Source: Micavibrio aeruginosavorus
GTDB lineage: Bacteria > Pseudomonadota > Alphaproteobacteria > Micavibrionales > Micavibrionaceae
Length of the DNA stretch: 31,787 nucleotides
Assembly: GCA_003240795.1 (NCBI GenBank)
Contig: QFNK01000002.1
Coordinates: 1 to 31,787, forward strand
Reading direction: 5' to 3'
How positions within the stretch are numbered: position 1 is the first letter of the stretch; each line of letters begins with the position of its first letter. Shown piece by piece: positions 1 through 8,632 of this stretch. Position numbers and translations under genes: made by a program. The notes beneath the pieces are model-generated. The model was not told where the DNA came from and made no database searches. It saw nothing but the letters and a program-made list of their open reading frames with translations.

Positions 1-156
1 GGCGCGTCCGAACCGAACGCCACCGCCGCGCAAGTCGAGCAAGCCGTGGAGCGCGCCTTGACTGCCCGCATACCCGGCATTATCCGGGCCAGTGCGACCA
101 CGGCCAAGGCGGAAATCATAGACAGTTTCCAACGCCGGGGAGGACGCCTTGACTGA
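1..156 (+). CDS. C-terminal end of a phage tail protein, probably tape measure (partial)
   Basis: An open frame enters from the left edge and stops at 154-156, giving 51 residues rich in Ala, Glu and Arg and ending in RRGGRLD. The start lies outside the window. The helical Ala-rich tail and the position directly before the distal tail genes fit the end of a tape-measure protein, but no diagnostic motif is visible. Its last eight bases overlap the next gene, so the two are probably translationally coupled. It could equally be another tail assembly protein. Confidence 0.5.
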   Translation, partial: GASEPNATAAQVEQAVERALTARIPGIIRASATTAKAEIIDSFQRRGGRLD

Positions 157-748
157 CGTTATATGGCCTCTGGATTTAAGGCCTTCCCGCCAAGCCTTCT
201 ATATCCGCACAAATACCGTCCGTTTTGAAAGCCCGCTAACCGGGCAAGTCCAGATTCAGGAACGGGATGGGGCGCGGTGGGTGGCGCAAATGAGCCTTAC
301 CCGCAATGCGTCGGATTCCCGGCGCATGGATGCGCTGCTGGCCGCCCTGCATGGGCCGGTGGGCCGTATCTATATGCCGGATTTCCGCCGCCTTGCGGCC
401 AAGGGGTCTTTAGCGGGCGATCCGCAGCTTGTTAGCGGGACAGGAACGACGCTTACGCTATCGGGTTTCACGCCGAACGCGCCCGGCGTTCTTTTGGCCG
501 GGGATATGATTCAAACCGCGCCGGGCCGGGCGCATATGGTCGTGCAGAACGTGAACGCGGACGCGGACGGAAACGCCTCCGTCCCGATTGCGCCGCGCCT
601 GCGGGAAGCCGTTACGACCGGGGATTTGATAACGACGAATTGCCGCGTTCTCATGCGCCTGCAAGACGACGATCAAGCCTCGAACCCGACCGATAACCGC
701 TTGCATTCCGCTTTTGAATTGCAGCTTTCGGAGGTCTTGCCGGAATGA
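149..748 (+). CDS. Phage tail protein, first of two paralogues
   Basis: This 199-residue protein probably belongs to the distal tail or baseplate. The start is a TTG at 149, with AGGA at 141-144 as ribosome site, inside the end of the upstream frame. It aligns by eye with the next gene along its whole length: an aromatic N-terminus (QAFYIRTNT against QVYFIRPYS), the shared motif PDFRR near residue 80, then GVLLAG, a PGRAH motif and a C-terminal VLMRLQDDD / LSEVLP block. Between PDFRR and the second block it has only about 20 residues, against nearly 150 in its paralogue. The gene overlaps the next by four bases (ATGA). I do not recognise a named family; the tail role rests on position and on the paralogue. 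Confidence 0.65.
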   Translation: MTDVIWPLDLRPSRQAFYIRTNTVRFESPLTGQVQIQERDGARWVAQMSLTRNASDSRRMDALLAALHGPVGRIYMPDFRRLAAKGSLAGDPQLVSGTGTTLTLSGFTPNAPGVLLAGDMIQTAPGRAHMVVQNVNADADGNASVPIAPRLREAVTTGDLITTNCRVLMRLQDDDQASNPTDNRLHSAFELQLSEVLPE

Positions 749-1722
749 ACGCGGAAGATTGGCCGGACAATATTTACCCCATTCAGCAGGTCTATTTCAT
801 CCGCCCTTATAGCGGGATTTTTGATGGTATGAACGGGCAAATTCAGGCATTCCGGCGAGGCGGCGAACGGTGGCTGGCAACGCTTGATTTTCGCCTCGAT
901 CAAGGGCGGGCGCGGACGCTGGAAAGCCTGATTGCGCGATTAAACGGGCCGACCGGAAAAGTGCTTGTGCCGGATTTTCGGCGCATGAAAACGCGGCCTA
1001 TCACGCAAAGCATGGACGATTACGCGGAAGAAATCGGCGCGACCTTTTTTAATGATCGTTACGATTTCAGCGATATGACGCAGGAGGATGGACTTCTTAC
1101 CACGGAAGAACCTGTCCCGATGGGCCTAGAGGAAAATCTGCTTTTTGCCTTTGATTTTGAAACCGCGCTTTTGGTTTTTCCCGATGGGGCTTTCTTGCTC
1201 ACGGAAGCGGGCGAGGATTTGTTAGGCGAGAATGTAGGCATTCCGTTTATTAGCGAAGACGAGAAAATCAATATCACGGTTGATTTTGGCGCGCCGCTGG
1301 AAATCGGCACCGAGGAAGGTTTTGTCTTTGATATTTACACGGCTGAGAAAATCGCCGTGCAAGTGGGCGGCGGTTTCTTTGAAGGCGCAGGCCAGCCGGT
1401 CTTGATTGGCGGCGCGCATGACCGCGTGAGTTTCGACGGTCTGGCCCCAAACCTTACGGGGGTTTTACTCGCCGGGGAAAGCCTCGGCACTTCTCCGGGT
1501 CGGGCGCATTTAGTCCTTTTTGAAACCGGCACCGATCTTAACGGATACGGGCAGGCCTTCGTCGCGCCGCATATCCGCGAGGCCGTTGTCATACAGGATT
1601 TGAAAACGGGCGGCGCGCAAGTGGTCATGCGCCTGTCCGACGATGATACCGGGCGGAACGATACCGTGCGGGCAATCAGCCTATCCACCTATCAACTCCG
1701 CTTGGAGGAAGTCTTACCGTGA
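745..1722 (+). CDS. Phage tail protein, second paralogue with large acidic insertion
   Basis: This 325-residue protein is a tandem paralogue of the gene before it. The flanks match (residues 1-80 up to PDFRR, and 228-325 from VSFDGLAPN onward, with GVLLAG, PGRAH and VVMRLSDDD). Between them lies an extra segment of about 125 residues, rich in Glu, Asp, Phe and Leu, with beta-like stretches such as LLFAFDFETALLVFPDG. The insertion may be an added surface domain on the tail, for example for assembly partners or host contact; that is inference. It starts at ATG 745, four bases before the previous stop, and itself overlaps the next gene by four bases (GTGA), so the tail genes appear coupled. Confidence 0.65.
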   Translation: MNAEDWPDNIYPIQQVYFIRPYSGIFDGMNGQIQAFRRGGERWLATLDFRLDQGRARTLESLIARLNGPTGKVLVPDFRRMKTRPITQSMDDYAEEIGATFFNDRYDFSDMTQEDGLLTTEEPVPMGLEENLLFAFDFETALLVFPDGAFLLTEAGEDLLGENVGIPFISEDEKINITVDFGAPLEIGTEEGFVFDIYTAEKIAVQVGGGFFEGAGQPVLIGGAHDRVSFDGLAPNLTGVLLAGESLGTSPGRAHLVLFETGTDLNGYGQAFVAPHIREAVVIQDLKTGGAQVVMRLSDDDTGRNDTVRAISLSTYQLRLEEVLP

Positions 1723-2285
1723 CATTGCGATTGAATGAATTGAACGCCGCCGAAACCGTAAAGGAAGTCGTGCGGCCCATCCTGCTTGCCTATCTTGATT
1801 TTCTTGGCGGCGAAAAGCGCCTCTGGTCTGGCATAGGCACGCTTTCATGGGATGGCGAGGAATGGGCCGGAACCGGATATCTGGGCCGTATTTCCACCAT
1901 CGAGGAAACAATGGAATTGCGCGCTGCCGGTATGTCTATGCAGCTTTCCGGCGTCAAGAATGTTGATCTTGCGGAAGTCATAGCCGAACCCATACAAGGC
2001 CGCCGCGCCAAGGTTTTTCTTGGGTTTCTCAATAGCAATTTTACGCTTGTATCTGACCCTATCGTTATTTTCGACGGTCGCATGGATACGGTGGAAATCG
2101 TGGATGGCGGGCAAACGGCGACAATCACCATGATGGTTGAGAACCGCCTGCGCGATTTGGACAGGGCGCGCACCCGCCGTTACACGGACGCAGACCAGCA
2201 ATCCCGCTATCCAACCGACCGCGGCCTTGAATACGTCCCCGCGCTGCAAGAAACCGACATTCTTTGGGGCCGGGCGAAGGAATAA
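1719..2285 (+). CDS. Phage tail/baseplate hub-like protein
   Basis: The 188-residue protein starts with GTG at 1719, overlapping the previous stop by four bases. The N-terminal half describes a strand-rich fold (LLAYLDFLGGEKRLWSGIG, then WAGTGYLGRIS), and the end carries RRYTDADQQSRYPTDRGLEYV, a tail typical of small phage proteins encoded just before the NlpC-like and tip genes. In siphophages and gene-transfer-agent-like tails this slot holds a hub or minor tail protein (DUF2163-like position). I place it by order and general appearance rather than by a firm family match. It probably forms part of the tail tip to which the large downstream protein attaches. Confidence 0.6.
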   Translation: MTLRLNELNAAETVKEVVRPILLAYLDFLGGEKRLWSGIGTLSWDGEEWAGTGYLGRISTIEETMELRAAGMSMQLSGVKNVDLAEVIAEPIQGRRAKVFLGFLNSNFTLVSDPIVIFDGRMDTVEIVDGGQTATITMMVENRLRDLDRARTRRYTDADQQSRYPTDRGLEYVPALQETDILWGRAKE

Positions 2286-2288
2286 GCC

Positions 2289-2705
2289 ATGATTCATAAA
2301 CTAGACAACTGGCCGGTGGCATTTGCCGCCGCGCTTTCCCATGCCGAAAACAAGCCATTTATTTGGGGCGAAAACGATTGCTGCCTGTTCGCCTGCAACT
2401 GCATTTTTGCGACAACCGGCATTGATCTTGCCCGCACGTTCCGGGGTTATACGACCGCCTCGGAAGCCGCCGCGCTTATTGCCGGGTATGGCGGTCTTTA
2501 TCAACTGGTGTCCGCCGTTTGCCGCAAACACGATATACCGGAAATACTGCCCCGGCAGGCCCGCCGCGGCGACCCTGTTTTATTTGAAGGTGGTGAAGGC
2601 CCGACACTCGGCATATGCACCGGCGACAAAATCGCCGCACCCGGCAGGAGCCGCTTGGCGACCTGCGGAATTCTGAAAGGGATTAACGCATGGAGGATTG
2701 AATAG
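2289..2705 (+). CDS. DUF6950/NlpC-P60-like tail-associated protein
   Basis: The 138-residue protein has the DUF6950 pattern: an aromatic Trp-Gly-x-Asn-Asp-Cys block (PFIWGENDCC, cysteines at residues 31-32), a conserved TG.D....FRGY segment, then RRGDPVLFEG and a closing LGICTGDKIA...INAWRIE. The family resembles NlpC/P60 cysteine peptidases, which in phage tails cut peptidoglycan during DNA entry or assist tail-tip assembly. The Cys is present, but the histidine expected in the LG(H)xG strand is not obvious, so it may be structural and not catalytic. The gene sits three bases after the hub-like gene, and its stop TAG touches the start of the next gene. Confidence 0.75.
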   Translation: MIHKLDNWPVAFAAALSHAENKPFIWGENDCCLFACNCIFATTGIDLARTFRGYTTASEAAALIAGYGGLYQLVSAVCRKHDIPEILPRQARRGDPVLFEGGEGPTLGICTGDKIAAPGRSRLATCGILKGINAWRIE

Positions 2706-4538
2706 ATGCCTCCTGCCGTTGCTGTGGTCGGTGCCGTTGCCGGTGCGCTGACTTCAAAATTTATTGCCGCAGCCGTGGGCGGCGGCATTCTTGGCTCAAT
2801 CGTCGGGGCGGTCGCCGGGGGCATTGTATCAACCGGGATTTCCTTTCTCGGTTCAAAGGTATTCGGCAAGGAAGCCGATAAGCCGCGTTTTGAATCCACG
2901 CTGCTGTCCGCCGATGTGAAAGGCGGCGGGCGTACCCAAATGGTGCGCCAGCCGATTACAAGCCACCGGATTGTGTACGGGCGCACCCGCGTTAGCGGCC
3001 CGATTGTGTTTATTCACAGCCGCCCGGTGGACGGTTCAAGCAGCAAACTGGATATGTTGCATGTCGTTATTCTGCTGGCGGCGCACCAGTCAAACGCCAT
3101 TCAGGAAATTTATTTTAACGATGAAGTCTTGGCCCTTGACGGTTCCGGCAACGCGACCGCCGACCCGTACAAGCAGGATTCCACCGTTTTCGCCAACGTC
3201 TATAAGCACCTCGGATCTCCTACGCAACTGGCCGATAGTGTTCTGGTTTCCAATAGCGGCGGGAAATGGACAGATGGCCACCGGCTGCGCGGGCTTACCT
3301 ATGTCCACGCCATGCTGCGCTATGATGAAAAAGCCTATGCCAGCGGCCTGCCGAATATTTCCGCCGTTGTGAAGGGCCGGGAAGTTTACGACCCGCGCAT
3401 GGAAGCAAGCGCATGGTCTGAAAATGCCGCGCTTTGCATTCTTGATTATCTTCTGGCCGATTTTGGCCTGAATGCCTCTCTTGATGAAATTGATCTGGAT
3501 TCCTTTATCTCGGCGGCGAATATCTGCGACGAAACTGTTGCAACGCTGGATGGGACGGAAAAGCGTTACACCTGTAACGGCGTGGTCGATCTTGCCAGCA
3601 AGCCGAATGATATTCTTGAGGATATGCTTACAAGCTGCGCCGGTTTCTTGGCCTATACGGGCGGCAAGTGGCGTTTGAAGGTCGGCGCATATGATATGCC
3701 GGTCTTGACGATTGAACCGAAACACGCGCGCGATTCCGTTTTATTGAAGCCGCACAGGTCGCGTTATCGTCTGGTCAACACCATCCGGGGCGCGTTCGTT
3801 TCGCCGGAGCATCAATGGCAGCCGACGGAATACCCGCCTGTCGCGCGCGAGGTTTATATAGCGCAGGATGGTGATGAAGAAGTCGCCTCCACGCTGGATT
3901 TGCCGTTTACGCAATCGCATACAATGGCGCAGCGTATCGCCTATATCGCTTTGGAAAAGAACCGCAGGCAAAAGCAAATCCTTTTCCCGGCCAATATGAT
4001 CGGCTTTCAGGTCGCGGCGGGAAATACGATTGCGGTCAACTGGCCGCGCATGGGTCTGTCCGGCCTGCCATGCCAAGTTACAAGCTGGCTTATGACGGAG
4101 GACTTGGGCGTCGATCTAACGCTTGATGAAGATGGCGCGGACGTTTACGCCTTTACAGCGTCCGACCTTACGCCGCTGAACGATACGCCCGCAATCGTCG
4201 CGCCGAACAATACCGCCGTGCCGCCAACCGCGCCCACCGGCCTGAGTATCGCGGCGGGTGACGATTACGTTCATATCACTTGGAACCGTATCCCCGATCA
4301 AGATTTGCGGTATGTCGAACTTTGGGAACATACCGCAGACACCGAAGACCCGGAAGACGACGCCTCGCGCGTTCTGGAAGTTTTCGGAACCGAAGTAACC
4401 CGCAACAATCTGACCGGCCAGCAAACCCTCTATTATTGGGTGCGCTCCGTTGATCGTTACGGCAACAAATCCGCCTTTGTCGGCCCTGTATCCGACACCA
4501 CTACAGGCGACCAGCCTATAACCCTCATCTTGGAGTAA
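2706..4538 (+). CDS. Tail tip / central fibre protein, gpJ-like, with fibronectin III domain
   Basis: This 610-residue protein has the layout of lambda gpJ-type tail tip proteins. The N-terminal 55 residues are hydrophobic and Gly/Ala-rich (GGGILGSIVGAVAGG). A tip-assembly core follows, with IVYGRTRVSGP near residue 90, a central hub region to about residue 490 and, from about residue 505 to 595, a fibronectin type III domain (PTAPTGLSI, then YVHITWN, YVELWE and a YYWVRSVDRYGN strand). It probably closes the tail tube and carries the receptor-contacting fibre. The start ATG directly follows the previous stop. At 610 residues it is much shorter than lambda gpJ, so receptor binding probably falls to the next two genes. 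Confidence 0.8.
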   Translation: MPPAVAVVGAVAGALTSKFIAAAVGGGILGSIVGAVAGGIVSTGISFLGSKVFGKEADKPRFESTLLSADVKGGGRTQMVRQPITSHRIVYGRTRVSGPIVFIHSRPVDGSSSKLDMLHVVILLAAHQSNAIQEIYFNDEVLALDGSGNATADPYKQDSTVFANVYKHLGSPTQLADSVLVSNSGGKWTDGHRLRGLTYVHAMLRYDEKAYASGLPNISAVVKGREVYDPRMEASAWSENAALCILDYLLADFGLNASLDEIDLDSFISAANICDETVATLDGTEKRYTCNGVVDLASKPNDILEDMLTSCAGFLAYTGGKWRLKVGAYDMPVLTIEPKHARDSVLLKPHRSRYRLVNTIRGAFVSPEHQWQPTEYPPVAREVYIAQDGDEEVASTLDLPFTQSHTMAQRIAYIALEKNRRQKQILFPANMIGFQVAAGNTIAVNWPRMGLSGLPCQVTSWLMTEDLGVDLTLDEDGADVYAFTASDLTPLNDTPAIVAPNNTAVPPTAPTGLSIAAGDDYVHITWNRIPDQDLRYVELWEHTADTEDPEDDASRVLEVFGTEVTRNNLTGQQTLYYWVRSVDRYGNKSAFVGPVSDTTTGDQPITLILE

Positions 4539-4545
4539 AAGCAGC

Positions 4546-5868
4546 ATGACCACCAAGAAAATCTCGGAACTTCCCGCCGCAAACGTGCTGGAAGGCAGCG
4601 AAGTTTTGCCCGTTGTTCAAGATAACGCCACGCGCAAGACCACCGTTACCGCCTTGCGTAGCGGTCTGGCTGCCACAATCCATACGCATACGCTCGCGCA
4701 GATTGCGGACGCAGGAACGGCGGCGGGCGCGGATACGGACGATTTCGCCACCGCCGCGCAAGGGGCCAAGGCGGATTCAGCCTTGCAGCATGACGATATG
4801 GGCAGCGCGGCCTTTGAAGATGCGGGCGCATTCGCCACCGCCGCACAGGGCGCAAAGGCGGATACGGCCTTACAGCCTGCCGCCGCCGCGGGTTTTGCGA
4901 CAGCGGCGCAAGGCGTGAAAGCGGATAACGCGGTGCAACCGGATGATCTGGCCTATCCCGGCCTTGTGAACGCCATTATTAACGGCGGCTGCATGATTTC
5001 ACAGCGCGGGCAAAAATCCCTGAGCAATTCCTGGCAGTACGGGCCGGTCGATCTTTTGGCCGTTGCCGCGCAAGGTACAGTATCGGCAGGCGTTATCAAA
5101 CATATGTCGGGGGTTTATTCGCTTTCGCAAACCGGCTTTGCCTGCTTTGTCGAAAATGCCACCCTTGGTGCGGGCGGTGCGGTTTTATTCCGTCACCGTA
5201 TCGAGGCAAAGAACGCTTGGGCATTCTATAACAAGGCCGCATGGTTTACAGCGCGCACCTATCACGATTTAAGCCCATCCGCTGATTATATTATCACCGT
5301 CCGCACTCCGACCTCGGCGGATAACTTCGCGTCCTTGACTGAAATTGAAACCGATACGATCACCATCGAGGACGACGACAATACTGACATTGCGTTGTTT
5401 ATCCCGGATATGGGCGATTGCCGAAACGGGATTGAAATTGAAATCAAGATTGCCTGCGGCGCAATCACCACAAAGGATTTTTACGTCGCGGATTTACAAT
5501 TAAGCATAGGGGAGGAGAAACAGCCCTTTGATCTGCGCCCTCTATCCTTGGAAGAAAGGCTCGTCCATCGTTACTTGCGGCCTGTCGTCGGCATAGTCGG
5601 CGTGGCAAATTCCGGCAGCAATATGCAGGCTGTCTTGCATCATCCGGGAATGCGGATTGCGCCCGTCTATGAAGTGAACGCGCCTATTGCCATGACGGAC
5701 GGTTACACAGCGGATTTCACGCAATCGCAGGGCAATATTGAAAACATCCATGAGAACACGCCGCATTACGGGCGCGTCGATATTGCCTATTTTTCTGGCC
5801 TTACTTCCGGGCGGTTTCATATTCAAAGGGCTGCGGGCGGCCTTATTCTGGCCAGCGCGGAACTGTAA
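4546..5868 (+). CDS. Phage tail fibre with Ala-rich repeats
   Basis: A 440-residue tail fibre. The N-terminus (KKISELPAANVLEGSEVLPVVQ) is a common fibre-attachment motif that begins many phage fibre proteins. Residues 67-131 hold three copies of a 15-residue repeat, FATAAQGAKADSALQ and close variants, typical of trimeric fibre shafts. The rest (about 145-440) is a beta-rich globular part with no family I recognise, including FDLRPLSLEERLVHRYLRPVVG; the phrase FDLRP..LEE is frequent in phage fibre C-terminal domains. It likely binds a cell-surface receptor. An in-between ATG is not needed, since the start at 4546 follows the stop of the tip gene by seven bases. Confidence 0.8.
   Translation: MTTKKISELPAANVLEGSEVLPVVQDNATRKTTVTALRSGLAATIHTHTLAQIADAGTAAGADTDDFATAAQGAKADSALQHDDMGSAAFEDAGAFATAAQGAKADTALQPAAAAGFATAAQGVKADNAVQPDDLAYPGLVNAIINGGCMISQRGQKSLSNSWQYGPVDLLAVAAQGTVSAGVIKHMSGVYSLSQTGFACFVENATLGAGGAVLFRHRIEAKNAWAFYNKAAWFTARTYHDLSPSADYIITVRTPTSADNFASLTEIETDTITIEDDDNTDIALFIPDMGDCRNGIEIEIKIACGAITTKDFYVADLQLSIGEEKQPFDLRPLSLEERLVHRYLRPVVGIVGVANSGSNMQAVLHHPGMRIAPVYEVNAPIAMTDGYTADFTQSQGNIENIHENTPHYGRVDIAYFSGLTSGRFHIQRAAGGLILASAEL
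4744..4938 (+). repeat. Three 45-base coding repeats in the tail fibre gene
   Basis: Copies lie at 4744-4788, 4831-4875 and 4894-4938 and encode FATAAQGAKADSALQ, FATAAQGAKADTALQ and FATAAQGVKADNAVQ. The spacing is 87 and then 63 bases. Protein identity is higher than DNA identity because third positions differ, so the repeats look held by selection on the fibre shaft and not freshly duplicated. Confidence 0.85.
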
Positions 5869-5871
5869 GCT

Positions 5872-7503
5872 ATGCCGAAAAAGATCAACGGTATTCTCCG
5901 GCCCGGCGAAAGCGTGAACAAGCTGGACTTGCGGAAATATCTGGCCAGCCGGGAAATCGTGACGCCGCAGGATTACGGCGCATATGGTGATGGCATTGCC
6001 GACGATACCGCCGCAATCAATCAGGCATTGACGGAAAATGAAGCGGTTTTCCTGCCGCCCGGCACATACCGCACAACCGCGCCGGTCACGCTGAAATATG
6101 GCCGTATGCTGTTCGGCGCGGGGGATATTTCCGTCATTCAGGCGCAATCAACGCCCTATGACCCGATGGAAACGCCCACTTATGAATCCGATTTCAACGC
6201 GGTGGAAATCGTCGAGGGTTATTGCATCCTCAAGGAGTTGCGCGTGGTCGGCGGCGGCTCCGGCATTATGCTTTACGGGCGTGATGGCCCTTGCGTTAAA
6301 AATGTCATTGAAAACGTATCCATATGGGATGCTAACCACGGCCTTGTCTTTGACGGATGGAATAACCGGGATTGGCCGTGCTACTGGAACAATGCCAGCC
6401 GTATCTTGATTGCGCGCCCGGCAATCAACGGGGTTTTGTTTACTGCAACGCCGCTTGACTGGAACGACCCGGATACATTCGGGGATAGCCCGAACGCGAA
6501 CAAGCTGCATGATGTTCGCGTCTATTCCTTGGGGTCGCCCATGTCCGGCAGCGGTTTCTTTATCAGCTCCGGGCGGTATAACAATTCTTTCTTTGACTGC
6601 GAGGCAAATGTTCACCCCTCCGCGGAGGCTTGCTTTCGCCTTGGCTTTGCTACGGATAATAACGTCATTGTCAATTTTTACGCTGAAAGCCTCGGCCTTG
6701 CGCCCGGCATCCGCATTGATAACGGCTCTACAAATACCTCCATCGTCAATTTATTTTCCGCAACGGGTGGCGCGGCCATTTGGGACCCTACCTTGCACGG
6801 CGAATATCAGGCGTATAACGCCGGATATCCTGTCAAAAACTATATGAAGAAAACGCAAGTGCAGGACATTCATATTGAAGGAATGACCCGCGCGACAACC
6901 TATATCGACCCGACGCCGGAACATGAGGGCGATATCGAACTGGACTTACAGCATACGTTTTATCTTCTTAGCTCTTACGGGGTTGCATACGACATTGTTT
7001 TGCCAAATGCGCGGGATGCAGGCGGGCGGGAAGTTACGCTCAAGAAAAGCGATATTCACATGAACCCTATACGGGTTAAAGAAAAGGATGGCCCCGGCCC
7101 CGACCGGCGCGAGATCGTTCTCTTGCAGCAATATGACACGGTAACGCTCCTATCCAATGGGGCGAACTGGTGGATTACCTCGGACAACCGTTTCCCGAAA
7201 CTAAGCCTTTATGTCGATAGCAGCATTGCGCCGGGCGGTGTTTATCAAGCCACCATGCAGCATGAAATCTATCTGGTGTCTGCCTATACCGGGCAAATCA
7301 TCTTTCAGTTGCCGACGCCTTCCGCTGCGGCGGGGCGCATGGCGACGATCAAGAAAATCGACCCCTCCGGCAATCATGTGAAAGTCCAGATGGCCGGGGC
7401 TTCCGGCGGGCCGGACGCGCAAATCTGGAGCATGACGCAGCATTTCGCGGCCATGACCATTTTTTCGGATGGGGGGCAATGGATTGTCATTTCAACTTAT
7501 TAA
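5872..7503 (+). CDS. Tailspike, pectate-lyase-like right-handed beta helix
   Basis: This 543-residue protein carries the pectate lyase 3 / tailspike signature near residues 30-75: VTPQDYGAYGDGIADDTAAINQ followed by VFLPPGTYRT. This motif starts the right-handed beta helix of many phage tailspikes and depolymerases. Alternating short strands continue to about residue 330. The C-terminal part contains two similar blocks, DLQHTFYLLSSYGVAYDIVLPNARDAGGREVTLKK and a second one near QATMQHEIYLVSAYTGQIIFQLPTPSAAAGRMATIKK, each followed by a similar run-out, so the C-terminal domain looks internally duplicated. The protein probably binds or cleaves a host surface polysaccharide. The start follows the fibre stop by three bases. 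Confidence 0.8.
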   Translation: MPKKINGILRPGESVNKLDLRKYLASREIVTPQDYGAYGDGIADDTAAINQALTENEAVFLPPGTYRTTAPVTLKYGRMLFGAGDISVIQAQSTPYDPMETPTYESDFNAVEIVEGYCILKELRVVGGGSGIMLYGRDGPCVKNVIENVSIWDANHGLVFDGWNNRDWPCYWNNASRILIARPAINGVLFTATPLDWNDPDTFGDSPNANKLHDVRVYSLGSPMSGSGFFISSGRYNNSFFDCEANVHPSAEACFRLGFATDNNVIVNFYAESLGLAPGIRIDNGSTNTSIVNLFSATGGAAIWDPTLHGEYQAYNAGYPVKNYMKKTQVQDIHIEGMTRATTYIDPTPEHEGDIELDLQHTFYLLSSYGVAYDIVLPNARDAGGREVTLKKSDIHMNPIRVKEKDGPGPDRREIVLLQQYDTVTLLSNGANWWITSDNRFPKLSLYVDSSIAPGGVYQATMQHEIYLVSAYTGQIIFQLPTPSAAAGRMATIKKIDPSGNHVKVQMAGASGGPDAQIWSMTQHFAAMTIFSDGGQWIVISTY

Positions 7504-7512
7504 GGGGTTTCC

Positions 7513-7857
7513 ATGACCGATAACCAAGGCTTGCTTAATCTGCTCAAAGAACTTTTAACCGGCGTCGTCAAGGAAATCGGCATTTTAGAAGGCCGCCTGC
7601 GCTCAAGCGAAAAAAGCATTGAAAATATGGAGCAACGCCACGCTGCGCGCATGGCCGACCTTCATAAAGAAATGCAGGACGGTTTCCGCGCCGTAAACGA
7701 AAACCAGCTTGAAACAAACAAGGCTCTATCGCGCTTGGAAGGCCGCACGATCGGCAGCGTCAAAACCATCGTTTTCATTATCACCGTTTCATCCGGCATA
7801 GCCGGGACAATCGCCGCGGTCGTTTCGATTGCCGGGCAAATCGGCTTTTTCAAATAG
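7513..7857 (+). CDS. Coiled-coil membrane protein, XhlA/holin-like
   Basis: The 114-residue protein has an N-terminal charged coiled coil (about residues 8-78, with regular Leu/Ile spacing) and one C-terminal membrane segment of about 25 residues (KTIVFIITVSSGIAGTIAA). That layout recalls the XhlA-type haemolysin or holin accessory proteins often found just before phage lysis genes. It lies between the tailspike and the muralytic enzyme, 9 bases after the former. Function in lysis is an inference from layout and position. Confidence 0.55.
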   Translation: MTDNQGLLNLLKELLTGVVKEIGILEGRLRSSEKSIENMEQRHAARMADLHKEMQDGFRAVNENQLETNKALSRLEGRTIGSVKTIVFIITVSSGIAGTIAAVVSIAGQIGFFK

Positions 7858-7866
7858 GAGGAAATC

Positions 7867-8331
7867 ATGGACGTTAGACAATACCGCGATTATGTCGTGG
7901 TGCCTGCGCTTGGCCGTATCAATGCCTATTCCCGCGCGGCGGAGCAGCTCGTTATCGGAACCGCCCTTGCGGAAAGCGGGCTTATGTTCCTGCAACAAAT
8001 CGGGCGCGGCCCGGCGCGCGGATTCATTCAAATGGAACCGGCCACGCATGACGATATTTGGGAGCGTTATTTAAGCCGGAATCTTGACCTTTTGAACAAT
8101 CTCAAAGGGCTGCTTATCCGCGACATGGATTTGCACGACCAGTTACGCGGCAATCTGTTCTACGCCGCCGCCATGTGCCGCATTCATTACTTGCGTTTCA
8201 AGGAGCCGCTGCCGCAGGCGAACGACTGGCCCGGCATGGCCGCCTATTGGAAGAAATATTACAACACGCCGGCAGGGGCCGGCACGGTCGAGGGCTTCCT
8301 GAAAAAAGCCCGGCCCGCTTTCGATCTATAG
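7867..8331 (+). CDS. Probable phage muralytic enzyme (lysozyme/transglycosylase-like)
   Basis: A 154-residue soluble protein preceded by a strong ribosome site (AGGAGG at 7857-7862). Two conserved-looking blocks stand out: ALAESGLMFLQQIG with Glu36, and GPARGFIQMEPATHDDIW around residues 48-65. A Glu followed by a Gly-Phe-x-Gln-Met-Glu-Pro strand is the usual arrangement of lysozyme-fold and SLT-like phage enzymes, with Glu36 as the possible catalytic acid. No signal peptide is visible, so release would depend on a holin. The lysis-cassette setting supports the call, but I cannot assign a named family. Confidence 0.55.
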   Translation: MDVRQYRDYVVVPALGRINAYSRAAEQLVIGTALAESGLMFLQQIGRGPARGFIQMEPATHDDIWERYLSRNLDLLNNLKGLLIRDMDLHDQLRGNLFYAAAMCRIHYLRFKEPLPQANDWPGMAAYWKKYYNTPAGAGTVEGFLKKARPAFDL

Positions 8332-8342
8332 AAGGGGAACCC

Positions 8343-8621
8343 ATGAAATACCTTGTCGATTTCTTCCGTACCATCCTGCCGCAAGGTCTGGCGCGGCTGC
8401 GCTTTAACATGGTTTGGGCGTTGCTGTCCCTGATAATCGGTCTAACGCATACCGGCGTTGTCATGGCTCTTTTGGCGTTCAAGCTGATATCCGAAACGGT
8501 CGCGCTGGCCGTTCTCGATCATTCCCTGAGCCTTACCGTTGTCTTGTGCATCATCGGCGCGCTTTTCCCTTCTAAAACGCCCCATGCCAAGAAAGACCCG
8601 CCACCCACCGACGAACCGTAA
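8343..8621 (+). CDS. Holin-like small membrane protein
   Basis: The 92-residue protein has two hydrophobic segments (about residues 20-45, MVWALLSLIIGLTHTGVVMA, and 55-72, LSLTVVLCIIGALF) and a charged, Pro-rich tail ending in KKDPPPTDEP. The frame is open further upstream, but the ATG at 8343 follows the AGAAGGGGAA ribosome-site stretch and avoids overlapping the enzyme gene. Two membrane segments, small size and position between an endolysin-like gene and the spanins fit a class II holin. A pinholin or an antiholin are alternatives. Confidence 0.55.
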   Translation: MKYLVDFFRTILPQGLARLRFNMVWALLSLIIGLTHTGVVMALLAFKLISETVALAVLDHSLSLTVVLCIIGALFPSKTPHAKKDPPPTDEP

Positions 8622-8632
8622 AGGAACCTTAC

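Noticed and set aside
1845..2297. Long minus-strand frame opposite the tail hub-like gene
   Set aside because: It is a shadow of the real plus-strand gene in a GC-rich region, without a ribosome site.
4744..4938. CRISPR-like repeats
   Set aside because: The three repeats are in frame inside a tail fibre gene, unevenly spaced, and conserved at the protein level.
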